64,000 bases of DNA from Vigna angularis. Lineage: Eukaryota; Streptophyta; Magnoliopsida; Fabales; Fabaceae. Positions 1 through 13,352 of the stretch are shown piece by piece. Under the pieces are notes generated by a model that was not told the DNA's origin, did no database searches, and saw only the letters and a list, made by a program, of their open reading frames with translations. Position 1 is the stretch's first letter. The number at the start of each line of letters is the position of its first letter. Position numbers and translations under genes: made by a program. The stretch is taken from positions 48,953,630 through 49,017,629 of the forward strand of contig NC_068970.1 in assembly GCF_016808095.1 (NCBI RefSeq), read 5' to 3'.

Positions 1-1057
1 CTCCTCACCGTCACGCAACTTTGCTGGGTCATCCTTCTCTCTAGGGTTCTCTCTAACCCAAACTCAGAATCTAATTTTGAAATCACAAAATAGACCCCGA
101 CACTTTAAACCCTACAACACTTTCTTTTCACATCATTTTATTTTTGCTAATTTCTTTTCCATGTTAACCACTAAAATTTTGACATATGAACCATATCAAA
201 ATTTTGTCAAATATATTATCAAAATATCATTTTCCATATAAATAACTACAGTTTCTAATATATATTTTCATATATAATCGTACTTAAGTTTTATTCATAG
301 AAAATCATCACTATATACCACATATTTTTTAATAGATCTACGATGATAAGATCTAAATTTACATTTAATTTTGTTAAGTTAGTTTTATCTAATTTAAATT
401 TCAATACAATTATTTAAAACTTTATATTTATCTTAATAATATTTTTATAAATTAGTATACTTAGACAAATATACTTTATTTTTGAATTACCAAATTATTA
501 ATAATTTACGTTTGATTTTATTAATTTGTTTAAAAATAATAATTATCTTCTACTATTCTAAAATATGTATTTTTTAAATAAAAATATATTAAAAACATTA
601 TTTCTTGATATGAGTGTAAAACTATTTTACATGCTATAGTTGTATACACTTTTTACATAAGTGTAAAAATATTTTACGATACTTTAATAAAAATCCTGAA
701 TATGAGGTTTTGCATTTACCCTATTATCTTTATCCTCTGTCATGTTAGGGTTTGGAGAATTGGCACTTCATTTCCAGCAACCATGAACACTTGCTCAAAC
801 TAAACTAATTCACCTTCTCGATACTTCCACCAATAATTAACTTCGCTTAAATAATTCATCCATTTCAAACATCGAAGTTCCTACAAAATATTTTTCAGGT
901 AACTCCCAAGTTCAATGATTTCTTCTTCTATTTTTTTGGTCGATTTCTCATTAATTTTTTTATTCAAATTCTGCGTTCGCTTTATTTCTTCTTAATCTCC
1001 ACTATTTTGTGATATTTACCTTCAATATCTTCCTATTGTTGTTCTTCAATCACAGCA
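1..1057. other. AT-rich upstream region
   Basis: No gene is supported here. The stretch from about 130 to 720 is very AT-rich with no coherent reading frame. The last 250 bases (about 800-1057) are pyrimidine-rich with several TTC/CTT runs, which suits the promoter and 5' untranslated region of the bL32 gene that follows. No clear TATA box could be assigned. Confidence 0.5.
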
Positions 1058-3158
1058 ATGGCTGCGAGACTCGCAATTGTGAGGGGCACCGGAGGGAAAG
1101 GGAAATTAGGAAGTGTTTTAGGGTTTAATAGGTTGATTCAAACGGTGCCCCAATGTCCTCCTTTATCTGGAAGCATTGATTTTGGGGTTCAATCACCGCA
1201 ACCCGTTTTGCCCGATTTCAGTTCCCCGAGTTTCTCTTTTGGTGGCTCTATGGAGCTCATGGCTGTCCCAAAACGCAAGGTACGGAGTTCACTTCTCTGC
1301 CGTTTTGGATTTTCTGGTCTTGCTTGGCACTCCAGAGGCTTTGAATTTTACTGCTGGGAATATCAATTGATATAGTATGGTGATATGATATGGTGTAGTG
1401 TTTTAACAGGATTGCTGTGAGTGTCATTATTTGTGCGCTGTTATCGTTTCGGCTTTGTGTTTTGACATATTTTTAATGGTTATGTCTATCGTGCAGGTTT
1501 CTCCCCATAAAAGAGGAATAAGAAATGGACCAAAAGCTCTGAAACCTATCCCCGTGATTGTCCTATGCAAGTAAGCCTTCATCTGTTTCGCCTTATTGTT
1601 TGCTATTATTTGGTGTGTTTTGCAAATATGGGGTAATTTCTCTGTTATCAGCTATGTTAGAGCCTTTGAAGGATAGGTACTTAAATGAAATATATATCAG
1701 TGTAAGACAGTGCGATTTAGGCGTGAAATAAACTTCTAATGAACAGTTCAGTTCTACCTGGTCATATCTTTCAGTCTATAATGTTATAGTTTTATAATTT
1801 CCCTCAGCTTACGAACTGTGTCCTTTATTCTTTATACCATTTAAAGATATATCATGCAACAGAAATAGTTTGAGTTTCTGTATTTGAAGAAGTTGAATGG
1901 TAAATCAATCTGTTAAAGCCAAAGAAAGGCTAAGGATCACTACAAAGAAAATACATTTTTCTAAGTAATTGCTGGTAATATGAGATCCCATAATTTTTTA
2001 GAAAGTTTACGATAAGTTAATATTATGAAGAGTTCATGTTCAATTAGTTAAAATATTTCTTCAATGAACCAAGAACCAATGCTGGAGATAAAAGGGAGGG
2101 TGGGATTTCTTTATATGTTGCGGTCTAAAGGACACTTCATCCTTATGCTTGAGCTAAAGTGAAACTACTGAGTTTGGAGAGCAATGGGACTTTTTATTTC
2201 ATTGCATGCCATAGATGTGGTCCCCCTTCTTGCTCGCATGTTATTCCACAATGAGTCAAACCTGCTAATAAACAGTCTAGAAAACAGTAATTATGGTAAG
2301 ATCATGAGGAGAAAGTTACTAGACTTTACTCCTCTAAACCATGACTGTGCTACCAGTTCAACAGGAATTAATCAATAAAGTCACTTATATGCTCTAGTTA
2401 TGCTTAAAAACTGTATTGAGCTATCAAACAACTAAATTTTTTTTTGTTTGTTTCTAGTGCTACTCAAACTGTTAACAGAAGTTAGAAAGTTGCTCACAAT
2501 ATCACTCATTTCAAATTATTTTATACATAAGTTGAAGGAGAACAAGTAGTTGAGAATCATCACACCCAAGAATTGGTAGACTTTAAACTAGAGTACATAT
2601 ATGTAAAATATTTAATAACCCTTGGTTTTTTCTTTTTCACCATGTTTTGTAGGACAATTGATTTCCATTTTTTTGAAAATTATAAAAATAGAGTTTGGGA
2701 ACTTCGCTTTCAACCTAGTTCTTGAATAGCCTCATGCATAAATCATGATTTCTTAGGCACTTGTTTTAGCCGATTCAGCATTATCGAAGAAGTTAACTTG
2801 TTTCTGTGAAAAAGGGGGATAAAGAGAGGCAGGGAAGGGTAAACTTTAAAATTTATTTCCCGATGTGTGGATTCCATCATCAACTGCCAGTGAAGCATGC
2901 TTGCACTGATAAAATTCAACTGAATTTCTATTGTCTAAATACGGTGTGCATAGGTAGGTTTGCTTAGTGTAGGTCCCTTCCATACTTTTGCCAAAAGATT
3001 AGAATATTAAACTTTTTGTATTTTTCCAGTTTAGGTGAGTAATTAACCTCACTTTCTTCTGTAGGGGTTGTGGTCGAGTTAGGCTTCCACACTTTTTCTG
3101 TTGTGGCGGGAAACCTAATCAAGGTGATACTGGTGAACAGAAAGGTAGTCCAAGCTAA
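1058..3158 (+). CDS. Mitochondrial-type large-subunit ribosomal protein bL32 (three exons)
   Basis: Coding exons are 1058-1279, 1497-1570 and 3065-3158, all with GT-AG borders, giving a 129-residue protein. Residues 1 to about 60 look like an organelle-targeting presequence (Arg/Ser/Gly-rich, few acids). The bL32 core begins at MAVPKRK (split exactly at the first intron) and continues SPHKRGIRNG and the zinc-ribbon half CKGC. The third exon supplies RVRLPHFFCC. bL32 sits in the large ribosomal subunit near the exit tunnel. The presequence and eukaryotic gene structure suggest the mitochondrial ribosome (inference). The second zinc-ribbon half is an adjacent Cys pair rather than CxxC. Intron 2 is about 1.5 kb and holds nothing recognisable. 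A partial copy of this gene lies at 18971-19179. Confidence 0.88.
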
Positions 3159-5132
3159 TCAAGCTGTTTGCGTAACACCAGATGTTGGTTGACGTTCAGA
3201 GCCACCCATAAGTAGGTCCGTTTGGTAGTCATGCTTTATTTTCTTCTTGTTTCCTAAGCAATGCCATTATTGGATCCGAGATTTTTTGCTTTAAAAGATA
3301 AATGGAGTGGTTGGTGGATAAAATTTGTGGATTTTGAAAGATGATATTCCACATCCATTTTAGAGTAAGCTGTTTTAGTGCTTTAGTATTGATCTAAAGA
3401 CATGTATCTTTCACCTATAAGCAAACATCGTTCTTTTGAAAGATAAGTAGGGGTGATTGCTCATATCTAAACCTGCTAAGTAATGCTAATGATTCAGTTT
3501 TACACTATCATCAATTAGATGGTAAAAGTCCAGGAATCTGAATTTACTAGACCAGTGACGGAAGCATTACAAGTATAGGCCGAAGGGCCTGTTTTATGTC
3601 GAGTCCACTCCAGCAATGACAACAACCGATGTCTTTTATTTATCTTTTAATGCGTAAGTGCAACACCAAAAGCCTAGCAAAAGTTCGTTAATCTGAAAAA
3701 ACGCGCAATTAAGCCAAGCTTTCGGATTTTAATATGCAGTTCTTTGATGATTTTTTTTGTATCGCATAAAATTACTATACACTTACATTTCTACCGGAAT
3801 GAGCTTTCAAGAATTTGACAGGGGTTGTGATAGAAAAAACCTTCTTGGATACTAAAAGCCTAGTCTTATTTTTATCAATATTTTTATTTGATATGCAATC
3901 TTTAAAAATGAATTGGCAACTGATAAATTTATGAAATTTGTGTATAGCTTTCCGATTTTAATATGCAGTTCTTTAATAATCTTTAATTGTATCGCATAAA
4001 ATTCCTATACACTTGCATTCGTACCGGAATGAGCTTTCAAGAATTTTACAGGGGTGGTGAAAGAAAAAATCTTCTTGGAACATGTTTCTAAAACCTTTCT
4101 ACATAAGAATAGATCGAGGGACCACGTTATGGAGCTGGGTAGGTATGCCATATACCATTTGTTGATTGGGGGTACCCTATAACCTGACATATGTCATCTA
4201 AATTAATTTGATCAGGTCTATAAAAAAATTCCACAAAAACATGTTTTGTAGCTATTATGGATCCTTGATCTTTCGTGTTATTCGCCACCAAGGGATCATC
4301 GAACATATTTTTTTTACTGATGTTCCTCTATAGATGAGGAACAACAAGTAATTTTCAATAATTTTTTTATAACTAACAAAATTGATATGTTAAAAATATA
4401 TAAAAGGTATATTTAACATTAAACTAATAATAATTCTTCAATATTTCCTAATTCAACTAAATCAATCACATATATAAACAAATTTTTTAAGCATATAATA
4501 CCCTTGAATCAAATTATCTAATTTTTTATTTATTTTCTCTTTAAAATCAATTTTGCACAATTTATAAGTATCATTCTCATTTGTCACAATTTTTTAGCAT
4601 CATTGTCACTAACACATACATTTTTTTTTTCTACAGAATTACTATTTGATCTGCACTCAAAACACAAAAGCAAAATATAGTAAATTTTAGACAAGAAATG
4701 TTTGGAAATTTAAAAAACTCATTTCTAAAGAAATATCTGAATGGAGGAAAAAGAGAATGCAAACTCGATGTTTGGTGTCAAATGTTGTCAACAACAAACC
4801 CCGAAGAAACCAATGAAGAAACAATACAAGAATGAGAAGTAACAATTGAATTGCAAAAACTAAAGTTTTTGACTTAGGTTTTGCTGGCCGAAACTCCAAA
4901 ACGAAAAATTTGTGCAGTTTTGTATTTCTACTTCTGCTTCAGCATATTAAAAAATAATTAACAAAATGACATATGGAATGTGTTGTGTCAAAAACTGTTG
5001 ATACGGTATCGTTTTTCATAAGTAAAATGCAGAGGATTGGGGATTTCCAATTAAACCCTGCAGAGTGTAATAAACGAGAACAATAGCAGGAAATTAGTTA
5101 GTGAGAGGGCAGGGTTGGTGCTTGGTAGTGAG
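3159..5132. other. Intergenic region
   Basis: This is the 3' flank of the bL32 gene followed by AT-rich sequence without a supported gene. It contains one diverged direct duplication (3716-4080, listed separately). The 150 bases before the next start codon are the likely promoter and leader of the coiled-coil gene, but no TATA box stands out. Confidence 0.5.
3716..4080. repeat. Diverged direct duplication, offset about 229 bp
   Basis: A block of about 130 bp starting near 3716 recurs near 3948. Shared landmarks include AATATGCAGTTCTTT (3731 and 3960), TATCGCATAAAATT and ACCGGAATGAGCTTTCAAGA. The copies differ by scattered substitutions, so the duplication is not recent. Its origin is unknown. 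Confidence 0.75.
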
Positions 5133-5733
5133 ATGATGACGATGACGGGAGAGAACGAGAAAGGAGAACGATGGAGCGGAGCGATGACGAATCTGACGGA
5201 GATGTCATCGAATCTCGAATCTCTCCAGAAGCTTCTTCTCACCAAAGCCGTCTTCGTCGACGACGACACCTTCTCCAAAGCCTCCCTCACAGCTGACCAA
5301 GCCCGCTCCATCAAACTGCTCCAGCAACGAGTCGAGACCTTGGAGAGAGAGGTCGACGCCGCCATCACAGCTGCCGCTCGCGCTCGCTCCGAGAAACGAC
5401 AGGCCGAGACCGCTCAGAAAGCCGCCGAATCGCGCGCTCAACAGCTCACCGCCGAACTTGAAAACACCACAAGTATCATCATCTTCGTCATATTCTGTTT
5501 TTACTCTTCTCAATCATTGCATTTCATCTTTCAATTGAAGTTTGGAATGGTTCTGGTCTGTGATCGGCTAAGCTAATCGTTTCTTATTTCCTTTAACAGA
5601 GGTGTTTGAGTTGCACATGGAAGAGCTGCGAGCAAAGCAAGAAGAAATCCAGAAGCGCGACGAGGACATCAAGCTTCTCGAAGCTATAATTCGAACACTT
5701 GGAGGAAAGGAATCGCTCTCTACGTCTCAGTAA
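5133..5733 (+). CDS. Coiled-coil protein of unknown function (two exons)
   Basis: Coding exons are 5133-5472 and 5600-5733, separated by a 127-nt GT-AG intron, for 157 residues. An upstream in-frame TTG is not a plausible plant start, so I chose the first ATG (MMTMTGENEKG). Residues about 1-55 are mixed, with a short hydrophobic segment and an acidic VDDD. Residues about 60-150 are rich in Ala, Glu, Arg, Gln and Lys with heptad-like spacing (for example LLQQRVETLEREV), typical of a long coiled coil. There is no signal peptide or membrane segment. The exon-1 coding sequence is markedly more GC-rich than its flanks. I do not recognise a named family. A cytoskeletal or scaffold role would be a guess. 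Confidence 0.8.
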
Positions 5734-8700
5734 AAGCATACGCGTTAGTCTTGGTCAACCCTAACCAGTGGCAGTATCCCCTTTCATTACTTTATAAATT
5801 CAATTTTACACTTGCAAGTGAAGGATTCTCATCCTTATCACTGTAATAAATAATGTTTCTGTATGAATGAATATTGATAATTCTTTGTGCACGATTGCTC
5901 TAGTGATTCTCCTGCGCCAAATGAGGATAAAGAATGGAGGAAGTGCAAGGTAGATTGCAACTTGCAGGTGTTGAACTTTGTTTTAACTTGAAACGAATTT
6001 TCATCGGTTTCATAGCATGCAGTTGTCATAAGTTACGATACATTGTATTACTTCTGATCTGCATGTATAGTTTCATCACAATAGGAGTGTGTGTTTGAGT
6101 AAACAGTTCAATAAAGTGCTTGTTGAGTAAGTGTTCTTATGTAACTACTTGTTTATGTAATCAAATAATACATATGATTAAACTGTTTTCATTTACTGTG
6201 ATTTGTAATATGTTATAGGTTGTGTTCGAGTTTATGAAAATAAGTTGAAATTAGATCCTGGATACATCATAAGCTGTTATGAGTGTTTCCAAATATATGT
6301 ACTAATGATAGCCTTATAAGATAAATCTAAATGACACGTGAATAAGTTCTTTTAAATGGGCATTAAATACTTTACTCTTGTGAAAGTTCACGTCATTTCT
6401 CATGAGTATAAATTCAAAATTTTCGCCAAATTTTTATATATATTTTTCTTTGATGCCCTTAACTAGTTGGTGTACCTTTCTCAACCTCTTTTTAGTTCGG
6501 AGAAGACTGAAAGTAATTGTCTATACTTATTGGAAAATGTAATAATGAATGGAATGAAGCATGCTTGTCTCAAAACACTTCCTTGGATTTAAGTGCAAGC
6601 GCTGTGTGCAAGGTTTAGTAATGTTCTGAGGTATGTATGGATGTTTGATGTATTTGGGGCCCAATTAACAATTCGGTGAAAACTGAATGAATATAAACAC
6701 ACAGGTAAGATGAACACTAGCTAAAATTCCAAGGTAAACTAAAACACTCCCTATGTTACCTTTAATCACGGGTATCTGTGGCTTTGGCCTGCTGCAATTA
6801 AAAAAATCAGTGATCTCTTTGTTCTTTGAACTCTTAGTGCAGGCTATCCATTTTCTATCCTCAACTCTCAATTTCTTTGTTCACTCTCCCAGAAACTCTA
6901 GCTATTTGTCTGGTAACTTATTCTGTTCCTCCTTTTATAATCGTGGTATGAGATCCTGTGAGATTATTGGCTCTACAAGAAACTAACGGATTCTCTATTT
7001 GGAAGAAATTAGTCCAATACTACCATGACTATGGTCCCAATTAAATATTAATGTTACATATCAGTTTTATTTTTAATTTGTTGAGAATCAGGAGTAAGAC
7101 TAATTATGTGGCATTTGGAGATTAACACATGATTATTTAATAGTTTCTTTCAGTTAAGACAACCCTATAACAAAAACTCAATAGATTGGTACGGAATTTA
7201 ATTTTAGACTGTTATTTAGTAATATATTATTATATTGATTAAAGTCGTAAATTCCTAAATAGTTGTTATCATAGTTCAACTCTTCTTCTTATTAAAGTAA
7301 ATAAATTATTAAATATAATTATTTCGAAAACGCATTTTTACCACATTCTTTGTACTGACATTTCATTCTTTATTAATTGAATTTTACTCGTAATATTGCA
7401 AGTTGTAATTAGTTTTAGCTAATAAAGAATATGTGGAAGCAATTTATTTGCATAGAGTAATTTTAAAAGATAATTTATTTATACATAGAATTTGAAACAT
7501 TTTAGAATTTGTTTAATTAAAATTAAAAACTTTAACTTGGCGCTTACAACTTTGGTAAATGATCTTCCTTACCTGGGACTAGCAGGTAGCAATAATAGTT
7601 GACAAAAAGAGAATGTTGGAATGGACATTCAAAGCACAACAGATTCCAATGAAGTTTGTTGGACCAGGAACCTTTGGAGTAGGAAATTAACTACATGAAG
7701 TTATCATTAAACATTTAATAACTCTTTATTTGTTGGTTATGTTAATTTCTTTTTTTTTATGAGAAAATTATTCTGTGACGATAGGATACAGGAGCTGAAT
7801 CCAAAGTGGTGTGAGAGAAACCTCGTGTACCGAGGATGGACATCAATCGAAGCAAAAAAGTACATCACCCAACTAAATTATACCAAACTTGCTGCTTGGT
7901 CTGTTTCATGTTGTCATTCTCATTGTTTAGACGTTTCTATTCTCTTTTTCTTTTCTCATCCGTACTTCCTTTTCCTTTTTAAATGTGCTCCGCATTGAAC
8001 CAAATCAAATACCATATGTCAGATAACAAGAAAAGAATTAATCTACTTTATTCATACACATACCATGCCTGTACATAGTGCAGAGTAAGAAGTTTACAGA
8101 CCACTTTTTGTTTATGCAAAAAATGGCAAATATAATCTTCTATCACTTATATCAATCAAAAATATTAAAATAATACAACCATAGTACATAGTTAAATATC
8201 ATAAAGGAAAAGTAATATGATATTGAAATTCATCCGAAGCATGACAACATAAAATTGAAAGAGTTTCTTTTTTGTGATAACACAAATAGAGTTTGAGTAC
8301 TACTAGATGTGATAATTTTACATGGTAATGGACAGATTAGAGCTACAAGGTATGTGCCAGACGTTAATCATGATGATGCACTTGTCATCAAATCCAAGAA
8401 GTCCTTGTCTGATTTCTTTCATTCTTTGTTTCCTATCTCTATGTGAGTAAACTTCAGTCAAAAGGAAAAAAAAAGGGGGTCAGGTTGGACCTGTCAAAGC
8501 CAATCATTTCAAATTCTCATACACTCATTGCTTTGCTTGGATCCAAAACCTCGAGGCCCGTGTCGCATATTCTAAAGCTTAATGTGCTTCTGTCTGAAAA
8601 AGTTTATGGTTTTGCCTTATATTACTAGTAACAGCCAGCAGACTAAAAATCTAAGAGACACCCCACTTATTTTTTCTTCCAACTTTTGATCTTGTCTTCC
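5734..8700. other. Intergenic region with possible gene debris
   Basis: No complete gene is supported. A short open stretch near 7585-7680 and another at 7759-7998 have somewhat coding-like composition (for example ELNPKWCERN), but they are not joined by good splice sites and match no family I know. They could be fragments of a dead gene or of a transposon. The rest is AT-rich non-coding sequence, including the 3' flank of the coiled-coil gene. Confidence 0.4.
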
Positions 8701-8710
8701 GTCTAACATA

Positions 8711-8718
8711 TATAAATA
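8711..8718 (+). promoter_or_regulatory. Probable TATA box of the HMA-domain gene
   Basis: The octamer TATAAATA lies 140 bp upstream of the ATG of the HMA-domain gene. It is followed by a pyrimidine-rich leader (8745-8850), as is usual for plant class II promoters. The transcription start would fall near 8740-8750. This is inferred from position and sequence only. Confidence 0.5.
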
Positions 8719-8857
8719 ACCTTGAATGCTCAGTCTCATTGATTAAATCTCATTCCAATTGTTTTCAAATCATTCTGTCTCACTTTATCCTTCACTCCTT
8801 CCTGTCTTCCCTCTCCAAATCATCATTCTGTAACATCATTTCCTCTCAGCAGTTTCT

Positions 8858-9782
8858 ATGGAGGTATTATTCTTCTAACCTTTAATCTCTTATAGACTAT
8901 TATGTGGTTTGTTTAGACATTATCTCTCATCCTTGCATACTTGGCCTTTAATATTATGCAGAAAAATCATGATTGTGTGTATTTTTAACTTCAATCTCTG
9001 TATTGTATACTATGCTATTCATTAAATTAATAAATGAAAACATGCATGGTGGTATATCAACAAAATGATTACCAAATAAACTGGAAACAAATCGTGGACA
9101 TTCTTAGGGTGTTTTTTATGTTGTTTTCAATTTAGAATTGGATTTTTATTTTTATATTTTAATATTCTACACAATAAAGTTTTATTGTGGTTATTAAATA
9201 TCAGTATAAGTTTGTTTTTGCTGAATTCTAATTTTGATAGAGAACAGCGTCTTAAAGAATTGCATCATGTTTTGTTTATAAACTGAAAGGTTATTACCAT
9301 GGCTTAAGCAGATAATATCCGTTTGTAAACTATATAAAAAGAATAATATCAGTTAACTGGCTAGTCTCTTAACATTGGAACCAATTCTTTTCAATAACAT
9401 TCAATCACTTGTTTTGCTTGGCAGGTTGTTGAGTTAAAGGTGGAGATGGTCTGTATACACGAGAAAAGACTAAGGAAATGTCTCTCAAAATTGAAAGGTT
9501 TGTTTAATTGAAAGAGATTTTGCTAAGCAGTGTCACCATCATTCTGAGTTGGTTGTTGTGCTAACATATGGATCACTACATGCAGGGATAGAGAAAGTGG
9601 AGGTAGACACTAACTGCCAAAAAGTAGTAGTCACTGGATACACACACAAGAACAAAATTCTAAAGGCAATTAGGAGAGGGGGTCTGAAGGCTGATTTCTG
9701 GTCTGCTCAAAATGAGTTACTTAATGCTTATGTCAGTGCCAATTATACCAACTTGAGATTCAACCCCTTCAGCTTCTTCTAG
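8858..9782 (+). CDS. Small heavy-metal-associated (HMA) domain protein with degenerate metal site (three exons)
   Basis: Coding exons are 8858-8863 (only Met-Glu), 9425-9497 and 9586-9782, with GT-AG borders, for 91 residues. The fold of the plant HMA/HIPP family is recognisable: beta strand VVELKVEMVC, helix EKRLRKCLSKLKG, then IEKVEVDTNCQKVVVTG and the C-terminal helix HKNKILKAIRR. In metal-binding members the first loop carries a Cys-x-x-Cys pair. Here the loop reads C-I-H-E, so the second Cys is missing and copper or zinc binding by the usual site is doubtful. There is no C-terminal CaaX box, so it is not an isoprenylated HIPP. The position of intron 1, just after the start codon, is common in this family. 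A TATA box at 8711 supports the start. Confidence 0.85.
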
Positions 9783-12700
9783 TTTTTATCATCCCCAATT
9801 ACACCAAATTTCATATATTCTTTTCTTTTGAGGGTTTCTTTTTGGACTTTAGTACCTTCTGTCTAGTGTGAGACGGTAGATATATACACTACTTTGTATT
9901 CATTTTGCTTTTCATTTCCATAGAAATCATGACCAATCACAATGTCCAAGGAATATAGGGTGTAGTAGAGACATATCCAACTAATTTTGAGGCTTTTTTT
10001 GTGTTTTTACAAATTTCAAACTCAAGCTTTCTTTGTCTGCACGCAACTCCAGTTAATTATTGAAAGATCATAAACTAAAATATAACAGATGTATTTTTTA
10101 AAATCTCATTTCAAATATGTTCTTATTTACTTTTTCTTGTAGTTAAGTTTAATGCAAGTTGGTTTAATCAATGTCATGAAAAGGCAAAAATGAGAACTAA
10201 AGTTTCTTCTATGAAGGTTTAAGCCAACATAAATTATGTACACCAACTCTCTCGACTATCAGAAAGTATTTCTCACATATAAAATAAAACATTTCTGACA
10301 AATTCCATTTTATATTTCTTGCTCAGATATATTATCTGATTGAATTCATACCAAATTGTTTTGCCTAGCTTCATTAGAAACAAAACATCCTTCTCTTTTA
10401 ATATTTTATATATTTTATCTCAATAGTTTTTTCGTTGTTCATTGGTGAAATCATTATCTTCGTTTTATTTAGATTTACATAAGTTTTTAAAGTATTTCTT
10501 CTTTTTTCTCAAATAAAGATTTTACTTTTCGACATTTGATGCCTTACTGTTATGATACTCGTACATGTATCTGTAAAACTTCAAGATTCCAGTGACCGCT
10601 TGGTCAAATTTCATTGCGATGGTAAGTTACATTTACTATCACAAGTTCTCCATGATTCTTCCTCTTTCTGACATATTCCTCAACATTTTTATTCTCTACC
10701 TGAGAAAACAGTTTGGATTTCAGAATGATTCAACTAATCTAAACAAAGTTATTCAACAGTTGTGGCTTTTGTTAAGATTTAATTTTTCAAATTGAAAAAA
10801 TATAGAAGTATATAACTACAAGTAAACCTCCAATAGACAGATAAAGTTGCAATAATAGGACTCAATTATCTAAACATTTGAACTTTCTTGTGCTTAGGCC
10901 TTAATTTACCAAATTTATAAATTTGGTCACAATAAAATCAGAAACTTATTTGAGCATGAGAATTAATTTTCCAACACGTTTATTATGTTTAAGTGCACAG
11001 ATATAACATTATTGTAACCATTTATCCTACGCTTCCAAGTTTCTTCAAAAAAGGCTTAATTTTTACAAAACATAATTATTTTTTCAAATAAAGTGAAAAT
11101 TATTGACTAGAGAGACTTTTTTTAAAAGTCGATCTAATTAGACATTATATACGTTCTAATTTAAGCCAAAATTAAACATCATATTTTTCTTCGTTGTGTA
11201 TTTGAAATTACTTCTACGAGAAGCCACACATAATATAGAGAATGAGAAACTAAATAAACATAAAAGTTTACAAACTATATTTAATTAAGATATAAATGTC
11301 AAAAATAAAACATCAAAAATTATTCCGAAAACACAACCATACAGATAAATCCTTGAATATAAATAAAACTATGCAAAGCATATAACATTAATTTTTATTA
11401 GACTGACCCCTTCTAAATACCACATCTCCAACATTCAACTCAGCCAAATAAGAATGTTATTCCACAATAATTAGAAATTTTGGTTTTCTGATATACAATT
11501 AATTGAATCAGTTTCCTTAAAACCCTAATTAAGAAAAAAAAACTCATACTTCACGCAAAGCAAATAGCCAACGGCAATTCCATCATCAAAAGTCCTCCAA
11601 TTCAACTTTTGAGTACACAAAAAAATCCACATAACTCTCAATCATCCACCATTCTCTTTAAAGCAAAACGATAACAATTACCACAAATGATTTAGTCTTC
11701 TAAACCGGGAATAGCTCAGGCTCAACACCCTACTCAAATAAAAAACTACCCACCAGATCTGAATACGCTCAAGACTAACCAACTATAAATCTTTACTGTG
11801 CCTATTCAAGACTGTTTATTGGTTATGCGTGCTTCGGCAGCCAGCATAGCACTCTTTAATAACCATTGTTAGTAATAGTTGACAGTCATTCAAGGAAATG
11901 GCCAAGAACTGAAATAAATTGAAGTGCACACCTACAACCTAGAGAAATTCATTCGTTGAAGAGAAACTTGTTGCAAACACATTGGTCGCTTCAGTTGTAA
12001 AACAATAACAACCAGACACAAATGTTAACCACGATCATAATTGAATAAGCAACAAATCTTTTAATGCCATAAGAACGAATGAATAACTTAACTGAGGCTA
12101 CGAAAACAAATCACCAGTTCAATAGTGAAAAACAATTCTGTCATGCGGCTTTGGAATCAACAGAAACCAGCAGCACAGCTAGACAGCCATCATCAGTGTA
12201 CCAACTGCTAATACCATTGCCAACCCGATCTCAGCAAAGAGGGCAGCAACAGTCAGCTACAGTAACTGGTTAGTGCTTCAAACTATTCACGAACACATGC
12301 ATATCTTACTACTAAAGATGCATCAGCTACCACCTCACAGCTACAGTGTCATGGAGCAGTGTTCTACAACAAACGTATCTCACTACATTAAGTGACAAAT
12401 GTTATAATCTCGAAAGGTCAATGTTAAAAATTATCCATTAAAATACCCTAAAAAAGAGTAACCATGAGTGTGTTACCATTGTCCACTTCCAAATAAACAC
12501 CAGCACATTAAAGTTCATATTTACGACCCACAGTTTAATGTTTAGTATCCGCATCTGAATCAACAAATGACAGGTCCAACTCCTATGAGGCATCGGCTAC
12601 ATGTCAAAATATGCTCAACTTGTTCGTCACAGCATCAAGAATCCCTTTTAGGACACTTTTTTCCAAGGCCAAACACGATTACCAGATCAAAAATCAGAAT

Positions 12701-13352
12701 ATTCTCAATGGATATGACGGATCTCAGAAGAAAAAAAAAATAACCAAAAAAAGCTTACCAATGATCAGATCATTCAGGAAAAAACCAAGTCAACTAATTG
12801 TCTGTTTAATCAGCACATTGGTAAAAAATCAGTCTTAAATCAGCATATTCTTGCAACCAGCATCAAATTCACGACCAATCATCAATGACATAGAAACAGC
12901 ATCAACAGCAACAAAGCCAACATGCGCCTATCAGGCCCCCATCACTTTTCCGGATCATAACTATAAAACCCAATAAGTTTTTCAATATAAATTAACTGAA
13001 CTTTAACTAGATCAGTCACTCCTTCCTATAAAGAGGAAAATGAAAATGGAGATGTGGAGAGAGAAAATTGCAAACAGCAGAATGAAAATAAAATGCAAAA
13101 ATCCCTTAAACTGAGGTAGAATCATCCTATCAACTACAGGGTCTAATAGTTACCAAACACTGAAGTAGATGACATAGCAAGTCCAAATATAAAAACCAAA
13201 CATCAAGGAAGTCTGACCCTACCAAACAGCACTTAGATCATAAAATCCTTCAATGACTCTGATAAGACCATTCACACAGACTAAAAGTTCCAACAATAGC
13301 AAAACAGCTACAGGTGCAATAGTCCGGCACTCTAGAACATGCGAAGCATATC
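9783..13352. other. Intergenic region and 3' flank of the SC35 gene
   Basis: From 9783 to about 11,400 the sequence is AT-rich and non-coding. From about 11,500 to 13,352 the base composition is more even, and the region lies directly behind the stop codon of the minus-strand SC35 gene. It may hold 3' untranslated exons or a non-coding transcript, but I cannot place splice or polyadenylation sites. The open frames here carry no protein-family signature. Confidence 0.4.

Noticed and set aside
5205..5513. Minus-strand frame opposite the coiled-coil exon
   Set aside because: Low-complexity Gly/Glu/Asp sequence that mirrors the plus-strand codons, with no start context or splice support.
7759..7998. 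A 79-codon frame beginning RKLFCDDRIQELNPKW
   Set aside because: Somewhat gene-like composition but no family match, no splicing partner and a T-rich tail. Noted under the intergenic entry instead of being called as a gene.
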